A DNA stretch of 11,334 nt from Chloroflexota bacterium (GTDB lineage: Bacteria; Chloroflexota; Dehalococcoidia; JACQTR01), in the NCBI GenBank assembly GCA_016210705.1, contig JACQTR010000036.1, positions 1-11,334 of the forward strand, read 5' to 3'. The translations under genes and the position numbers were made by a program. The notes under the pieces were generated by a model, which saw only the letters and a list, made by a program, of their open reading frames with translations, made no database searches and had not been told where the DNA came from. Below are positions 7,127-11,334 of the stretch, one piece after another; the first letter of the stretch is position 1, and each line of letters starts with the position of its first letter.

Positions 7127-7949
7127 GTCACTGAGACAGAGCCAAGGCATAGGTTGGCTTAAAGCTAAGGTGCCTATGGCTGGCGGCGGAATCATACTCC
7201 TTATACTTGGGTTGTGGGCCAGTATGGCTTTGGGGCTAGAGAGTAATGAGCGTACTCCTGGGTCTTCAGAGGCTTATCAGTTTTTAGGACAGGCCACACC
7301 CACCCCTGCCTATTCTGTTTTTATTCCTCGAGTCATCGTTGAGCCAGTGGGACAACCGATTTCTATGCCCCAAGATATAAAAGGGGTAGTTTACAGCAAG
7401 GAAGGATTGCCCTTAGCCGGCTTGGCAGTAAGGGTTTCCTCCCCAGGATGGGAGGCCTTTGACTCCACCCGAGGAGATGGTAGCTTCCAGTTCACCCTGA
7501 ATAAAGGGGAGTACAGCTTGATTTTAGTGAACCGTACCAGCCAGCCGGCCTTTATCGTGGTCGATGGCAATAACCGTATTAAGGTGGAGTTTTGGGAGAC
7601 GCTCCCCGGGGTTACACCTACTCCTAATCCAACTTCCAAGCCCAGCCCAACCTCCACCTCCCTGCCCACTTTGGAGCCGAGCACCCCTGTCTCTACCCCA
7701 ACCATCACTCCAACGACTACACCAGAGCCATGGGAAATAGAAACCCCAACTCCAGCCAAGACGCGAGCCACCGCCACTGCCACCCCTAAAACTACCCCTA
7801 TTGCCAACACGCGAGGCCGCTTATCTACCGGTTCTCTACTTCCCCAAATTTCTATGAACTCTTGGGCTCGGCCCTTATTAATCGGGGCAGGAACCATGAC
7901 TATGGCTTTTGTGATAGGGTTAGTGGTAACCATCCTGCGGCGGAGATAA
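7116..7949 (+). CDS. Membrane-anchored surface protein with carboxypeptidase-regulatory-like domain and Thr/Pro-rich stalk
   Basis: This appears to be an envelope protein of 277 residues. It has a basic N-terminus and a hydrophobic segment (about 23-40, signal anchor or signal peptide). A beta-rich domain at about 87-158 (IKGVVYSKEGLPLAGLAVRV, then TRGDGSFQFTLNKGEYSLILV) has the pattern of carboxypeptidase-regulatory-like/transthyretin-like domains. A low-complexity Thr/Pro/Ser linker runs from about 163 to 230, and a second hydrophobic segment (252-273) ends in RRR. The exported part would stand between two membrane anchors, the stalk raising the beta domain from the membrane. The Thr/Pro stretch is a likely glycosylation region. 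The ATG lies inside the end of the phosphotransferase gene, 11 bases of overlap, with AGGGG (7106-7110) upstream. The context suggests a role in surface polysaccharide or envelope structure, but no activity can be assigned. Confidence 0.88.
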   Translation: MHIKSLRQSQGIGWLKAKVPMAGGGIILLILGLWASMALGLESNERTPGSSEAYQFLGQATPTPAYSVFIPRVIVEPVGQPISMPQDIKGVVYSKEGLPLAGLAVRVSSPGWEAFDSTRGDGSFQFTLNKGEYSLILVNRTSQPAFIVVDGNNRIKVEFWETLPGVTPTPNPTSKPSPTSTSLPTLEPSTPVSTPTITPTTTPEPWEIETPTPAKTRATATATPKTTPIANTRGRLSTGSLLPQISMNSWARPLLIGAGTMTMAFVIGLVVTILRRR

Positions 7950-7962
7950 AGCAAGGGCTAGA

Positions 7963-8535
7963 GTGGCCTCTATAGTGATCGTCGGTCTGGGGAATCCAGG
8001 CCAACTCTATAGCCGTAATCGCCACAATGTGGGCTTTCAGTGCCTCAATTACTTCGCCCGTCTTCATACTATTCCCTTCAAACAAAAAGGTACTCGCTCA
8101 CGCTTGGGAATAGGAGAGGTCAATGGCATTCAGATCGTTCTGGCCAAGCCCCAAACCTTTATGAACCAAAGCGGCCTGGCGGTGGCAGCCTTGGCTCAAA
8201 GGTACCGACTTTTACCCCAGGATTTGGTTGTCATCCATGACGATTTGGACTTGCCCCTGGGCAAAATCAGGATCAGAAAGCGAGGCAGCTCGGGAGGGCA
8301 TCGGGGCGTCCAATCCATCGTTGAACATCTGGGCAGTCAAGAGTTCCCCCGTCTGCGGGTGGGTATAGGTACCCCTTTGGCTAGAGACGAAGACTGGGAT
8401 GCCGTTCAGCATGTCCTTAGCGATTTCACCGACGAAGAGTGGAGGGTGATCCAAGAGGTTTGGGCCAAGGTAGCCGAGGCATTGGTCTGCCTTCTCAGCC
8501 AAGGTATTGAAGCGGCAATGAATAAGTATAATTAG
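7963..8535 (+). CDS. pth: Peptidyl-tRNA hydrolase (Pth)
   Basis: Pth cuts the ester bond of peptidyl-tRNA that has fallen off the ribosome, recycling tRNA in the cytoplasm. The protein has 190 residues, the normal length. Family residues are present: VGLGNPG with N11, the catalytic histidine H21 in NRHNVGF, KPQTFMNQSG with N68, HDDLDLPLGKIR with D93, and SSGGHRG with H113. The asparagine next to H113 in the E. coli enzyme (N114) is arginine here; variation at this place is known in the family, so activity is expected. The GTG start at 7963 has AAGGG (7953-7957) at 5-base spacing and follows the surface-protein stop by 13 bases, so it is probably read from the polysaccharide operon. The pth-mfd order that follows is common in bacteria. 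Confidence 0.97.
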   Translation: MASIVIVGLGNPGQLYSRNRHNVGFQCLNYFARLHTIPFKQKGTRSRLGIGEVNGIQIVLAKPQTFMNQSGLAVAALAQRYRLLPQDLVVIHDDLDLPLGKIRIRKRGSSGGHRGVQSIVEHLGSQEFPRLRVGIGTPLARDEDWDAVQHVLSDFTDEEWRVIQEVWAKVAEALVCLLSQGIEAAMNKYN

Positions 8536-8559
8536 GTTCCTCGTTCGCGGGGATGGTGG

Positions 8560-8570
8560 TAAAATATAAA
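8560..8570 (+). promoter_or_regulatory. Possible -10 region for mfd
   Basis: An AT-rich run in a GC-rich gap offers TAAAAT (8560-8565) or TATAAA (8565-8570) as -10 boxes. No convincing -35 box lies at the right distance. If either is used, transcription would start at about 8572-8577, placing the hairpin that follows at the very 5' end of the mfd message. The AT run may instead be the tail of a minus-strand terminator. Confidence 0.3.
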
Positions 8571-8572
8571 AA

Positions 8573-8598
8573 AGGGCTAGTCATGGCTGACTAGCCCT
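8573..8598. terminator. Perfect hairpin between pth and mfd; terminator-like on the minus strand
   Basis: GGGCTAGTCA (8574-8583) pairs perfectly with TGACTAGCCC (8588-8597) around a TGGC loop, and A8573-T8598 extends the stem to 11 bp. Read on the minus strand, the stem is followed by six T residues and then an AT-rich run, the form of an intrinsic terminator. Read on the plus strand it is followed by TAAAAG and lacks a U-tract, so it would not be a standard terminator for pth. No minus-strand gene is visible to the right. On the plus strand it could be a 5' stabiliser, a processing site or an attenuator for mfd. Confidence 0.65.
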
Positions 8599-8618
8599 AA
8601 AAGTGTCGGACAGTAAGA

Positions 8619-11334
8619 ATGAACATTTCTAGTCTCCTTGGCTTAGTCAAAGATACAACTTTTTACCAAAATCTGGCAGCGGCTATCCAAGCGCCCCAAG
8701 TAGATAAATCCATAGCCCTTTCGGGCGCTGCCCGGCCTGCCTTGGTGGCAGCCTTATGGCAAGGATTAGGCCGACCGTTGCTGCTAATGGCACCCCGCCC
8801 CGAGGATACTCGTCGTTGGCACGATGAACTTCAGGCCTGGTGCGGAAATGGGGCCCACATCTTACTTTTCCCCGAGCCAGATGTCCTGCCTTATGAACAC
8901 CTGACCCCCGACGCCGCTTTGCTCCACCAGCGTCTGAGGGTACTTTTCGCCTTGAGCCATGGCCCATCCACTCCTTTGATCATTGCATCTCCCTACGCCG
9001 TCATGCAGAAAACTCTCTCCCCTGAGTCTTGGACCGCTACCTGCCAAACCGTGGCTGTGGGGTTCCATCTGAATAGAGAGAGGCTCCTCAAACACTGGCT
9101 GAGCTTGGGCTACCAGCGAGAAGAGGTGGTGGAAATACCAGGCACCTTAGCTTGGCGAGGGGGCATGGTAGACATCTATCCACCTCACGAGGATCGTCCG
9201 GTGCGCATCGAATTCTTCGGTGACAGAGTGGAGAGCCTCCGTACCTTCGATCCAACCACCCAACGTTCCCAAACTCTCATTCCCTCTTTAATCGTCGTAC
9301 CGGCCCGTGAGATCATTCTACCTTCGAACGTGGCAGTAGAGTTGAACTTAGACAGTTGCTACCCCGAGGCCCAAAAGAAGATGGAGTCAGAATTGAGGCT
9401 GCTTCAGGAGGGTCAGCCTTTCCCTGGCTACGAATTCTACGCCCCCCTTTTCAATAACTCTACTATCCTCGATCATTTGGCCTCAGACGCCCTTCTCATT
9501 CTCGACGAGCCAGCCCTCATCGAGGCAATAGCCCAAGAATTAGAGGCTGAGGCTCAAGCCCTCAAACAGAGTGAGGAGGAGCAGGGCGAGCTGCCCCCCC
9601 ACTTCCCCTCTCCCTACGTTGCTTGGTCGGCCCTTAAAGCCCATTTTGGCCAGCGTCTTCTTTTAGAGAGTTGGGAAACCGATGAACCGGCGGTTTTCCA
9701 CCTTCTTCCTGGCTATGGGGGTAGATTGAAAACCTTCCTACACGATGTCCGCGGGCTGACAGATGCTGGACGCAGGGTGGTTATAGTCTCTCAACAGACC
9801 CGGCGCCTTTCTGAGTTAGCCGAGGATCAGGGAATAATCGCCGTGCCTGTGACTGAGGTTAAGGAGCCGCCAGCAGCAGGCTCCCTTCTCCTGATCCAAG
9901 GCTCTTTGGACGAAGGCTGGGCTATAGAGGAGGAAAGAGGGCTAAGCCTCTTCACCGATCGAGAGGTGTTTGGCTTTGTCAAAGAGCGACGTCGCGTACG
10001 GCGCCGGCTGGGAGGACGGCACGCCTTTACGCTCCCCCTGTCGGTGGGAGACTATGTGGTCCATGTGGAACACGGTATCGCCCGATTTGGTGGTTTGACA
10101 CAGATGAGCCTGGATGGCGTGCAGCGAGAATATCTGGTACTGGAGTACGCCGCCGGCGATCGCCTCTATGTGCCCAACGACCAGATAGACCGGGTAAGCC
10201 ACTATGTTGGCCCCAGCGATTACGAGCCGCCCTTGAGTCGATTAGGAACTCAAGAGTGGTCTCGAGCCAAACAGCGGGTACGGGAGTCGGTAGGACGCCT
10301 TGCCAAGGAGCTTTTGGCCCTTTACGCGACTCGGGAGGTCATCCCCGGCTTCGCCTTTTCTGCCGATACGGTTTGGCAGCAGGAGTTAGAGGCCTCCTTC
10401 CCTTACCTTGAAACGCCAGATCAGTTGGAGGCAATAAAAGCGATTAAAGCCGATATGGAAAGACCTCAACCCATGGATCGTTTGATCTGCGGCGACGTGG
10501 GCTATGGTAAGACCGAGGTGGCTCTACGGGCCACCTTCAAGGCAGTGATGGACGGTGCACAGGTGGCAGTCCTAGTGCCTACCACCGTCCTGGCTCAGCA
10601 ACACTATGCCACCTTTAAGGAAAGATTGGGGGCTTTCCCCCTCACCGTGGAGATGCTGAGCCGATTCCGCTCGGGGAAAGAACAGGGGGCAGTAGTAGCG
10701 GGCTTACGCCAAGGCACCGTAGACATCTGCATCGGCACCCATCGCTTGTTGCAAAAAGATGTCGTCTTCAAAAACCTTGGTCTAGTAATTATCGATGAGG
10801 AGCAGCGGTTTGGTGTAGAGCACAAAGAGCGTCTCAAGCAAATGAGACGCGAGGTGGATGTTCTTACCCTCTCGGCCACTCCTATACCGCGCACCCTGCA
10901 CATGTCTTTAGTGGGAGTAAGGGACATGAGCACCATGGAAACCCCCCCCGAGGAGCGTTTACCCATAAAAACCTATATGGGAGAATATCAGGATAAGTTA
11001 GTGCGGGAGGCCATAATTCGAGAGCTGGAGCGAGGCGGTCAGGTCTTCTTTGTCCACAATCGGGTTCAAAGCATTGCTGGGGTTGCTTCCCGATTGGAGG
11101 AGCTCGCTCCTGAGGCAGAGATCGCTATAGCTCACGGTCAGATGCCTGAAGAGCAATTGGAAAGAGTGATGGTAGATTTCGCTGCGGGAAAGAAAGACGT
11201 TCTGGTATGTACAACTATTATCGAGTCGGGCCTGGACATGCCCAACGTCAACACCCTCATCGTGAACGAAGCGAACCGCCTGGGTCTCTCCCAGCTCTAC
11301 CAGCTTCGAGGGCGCGTGGGCCGCAGCTCGACGC
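8619..11334 (+). CDS. mfd: Transcription-repair coupling factor Mfd (3'-truncated by the window edge)
   Basis: Mfd pushes stalled RNA polymerase off damaged DNA and recruits UvrA. The frame is open from ATG 8619 to the last base, giving 905 of about 1150 residues; the end of the second RecA-like domain's neighbourhood and the C-terminal TRG/D7 regions are missing. The N-terminal UvrB-like part holds PGTLAWRGGMVDIYPPH and RIEFFGDRVESLRTFD. The RNA polymerase interaction domain begins at VGDYVVHVEHGIARFGG (476-492). The translocase motor shows Walker A GDVGYGKT (625-632, K631), DEEQRFGV (726-733), LSATPIPRTLHMSL (751-764), FFVHNRVQ, TTIIESGLDMPN, and QLRGRVGRSS at 895-904. A TAA in frame at 8598 rules out an earlier start in this frame, and ATG 8619 is the first start codon after it. 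The ribosome site is weak (GGA at 8608-8610). It lies 83 bases after pth. Confidence 0.97.
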   Translation, partial: MNISSLLGLVKDTTFYQNLAAAIQAPQVDKSIALSGAARPALVAALWQGLGRPLLLMAPRPEDTRRWHDELQAWCGNGAHILLFPEPDVLPYEHLTPDAALLHQRLRVLFALSHGPSTPLIIASPYAVMQKTLSPESWTATCQTVAVGFHLNRERLLKHWLSLGYQREEVVEIPGTLAWRGGMVDIYPPHEDRPVRIEFFGDRVESLRTFDPTTQRSQTLIPSLIVVPAREIILPSNVAVELNLDSCYPEAQKKMESELRLLQEGQPFPGYEFYAPLFNNSTILDHLASDALLILDEPALIEAIAQELEAEAQALKQSEEEQGELPPHFPSPYVAWSALKAHFGQRLLLESWETDEPAVFHLLPGYGGRLKTFLHDVRGLTDAGRRVVIVSQQTRRLSELAEDQGIIAVPVTEVKEPPAAGSLLLIQGSLDEGWAIEEERGLSLFTDREVFGFVKERRRVRRRLGGRHAFTLPLSVGDYVVHVEHGIARFGGLTQMSLDGVQREYLVLEYAAGDRLYVPNDQIDRVSHYVGPSDYEPPLSRLGTQEWSRAKQRVRESVGRLAKELLALYATREVIPGFAFSADTVWQQELEASFPYLETPDQLEAIKAIKADMERPQPMDRLICGDVGYGKTEVALRATFKAVMDGAQVAVLVPTTVLAQQHYATFKERLGAFPLTVEMLSRFRSGKEQGAVVAGLRQGTVDICIGTHRLLQKDVVFKNLGLVIIDEEQRFGVEHKERLKQMRREVDVLTLSATPIPRTLHMSLVGVRDMSTMETPPEERLPIKTYMGEYQDKLVREAIIRELERGGQVFFVHNRVQSIAGVASRLEELAPEAEIAIAHGQMPEEQLERVMVDFAAGKKDVLVCTTIIESGLDMPNVNTLIVNEANRLGLSQLYQLRGRVGRSST

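Noticed and set aside
7840..7949. Sortase-like sorting signal in the surface protein (LPQIS, hydrophobic segment, RRR tail)
   Set aside because: The layout is right, but LPQIS lacks the Thr-Gly of LPxTG and no sortase gene is in the window. A plain C-terminal membrane anchor explains it.
7391..7954. 187-aa open frame on the minus strand, rich in Val/Gly
   Set aside because: It is the exact antisense of the Thr/Pro-rich stalk gene; the low-complexity codons of the stalk leave the opposite strand free of stops. The repeated Val-Gly pattern is a mirror of that composition.
8341..8345. Possible inactive peptidyl-tRNA hydrolase because of Arg in place of Asn next to H113
   Set aside because: The catalytic H21, N11, N68 and D93 are all present, and this position varies in the family, so loss of activity is not supported.
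10604..10966. 120-aa minus-strand open frame within mfd
   Set aside because: It lies opposite highly conserved helicase motifs of mfd and has no recognisable domain.

Overview
The window is gene-dense, with nine genes and no gene-free stretch above about 120 bases. It has moderately high GC, several GTG starts and many short gene overlaps. The gene families are bacterial. A Thr/Pro-rich, doubly membrane-anchored surface protein beside exopolysaccharide genes, and a promoter placed almost on top of a start codon, would fit a Chloroflexota-like bacterium. That placement is an inference from style only: no rRNA or other taxonomic marker is present.

Layout. (1) Bases 1-1734 (+): the 3' two thirds of a NifS/IscS-type cysteine desulfurase, an IscU/NifU-type Fe-S scaffold 2 bases downstream, and an unrecognised acidic helical protein of 194 aa. 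This looks like an Fe-S cluster assembly operon with an unknown third member. (2) Bases 1740-2564 (-): an isolated 274-aa glycine-rich protein of unknown function. It converges on the Fe-S operon with a 5-base gap and diverges from the next operon across a compact double-promoter region. (3) Bases 2681-7949 (+): a cell-surface polysaccharide cluster. It contains a GT2 glycosyltransferase, a large unrecognised soluble protein of 696 aa, a polyprenyl-phosphate sugar phosphotransferase (the initiating enzyme), and a membrane-anchored protein with a carboxypeptidase-regulatory-like domain and a Thr/Pro stalk. Gaps are 14 bases or less, or genes overlap. (4) Bases 7963-11334 (+): peptidyl-tRNA hydrolase (pth), then the transcription-repair coupling factor (mfd), which runs off the right edge. 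A perfect 10-bp hairpin lies between them.

How they work together. NifS takes sulfur from cysteine and passes it to IscU, where Fe-S clusters are built. The phosphotransferase loads the first sugar phosphate on a lipid carrier at the membrane, and the GT2 enzyme adds a further sugar. The 277-aa protein probably sits in the envelope. Pth rescues peptidyl-tRNA and Mfd clears stalled RNA polymerase, so both are housekeeping genes at the end of the same run of + strand genes.

Most worth following up: the 696-aa protein, whose C-terminal half recalls the post-ATPase part of large DUF6079/PglY-type defence ATPases but which lacks any P-loop; the hairpin between pth and mfd, which encloses an ATG-GCT-GAC-stop minigene; the near-leaderless promoter of the GT2 gene; and the two unknown genes at 1150-1734 and 1740-2564. 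I see no CRISPR array, tRNA, rRNA, insertion sequence or integrase.
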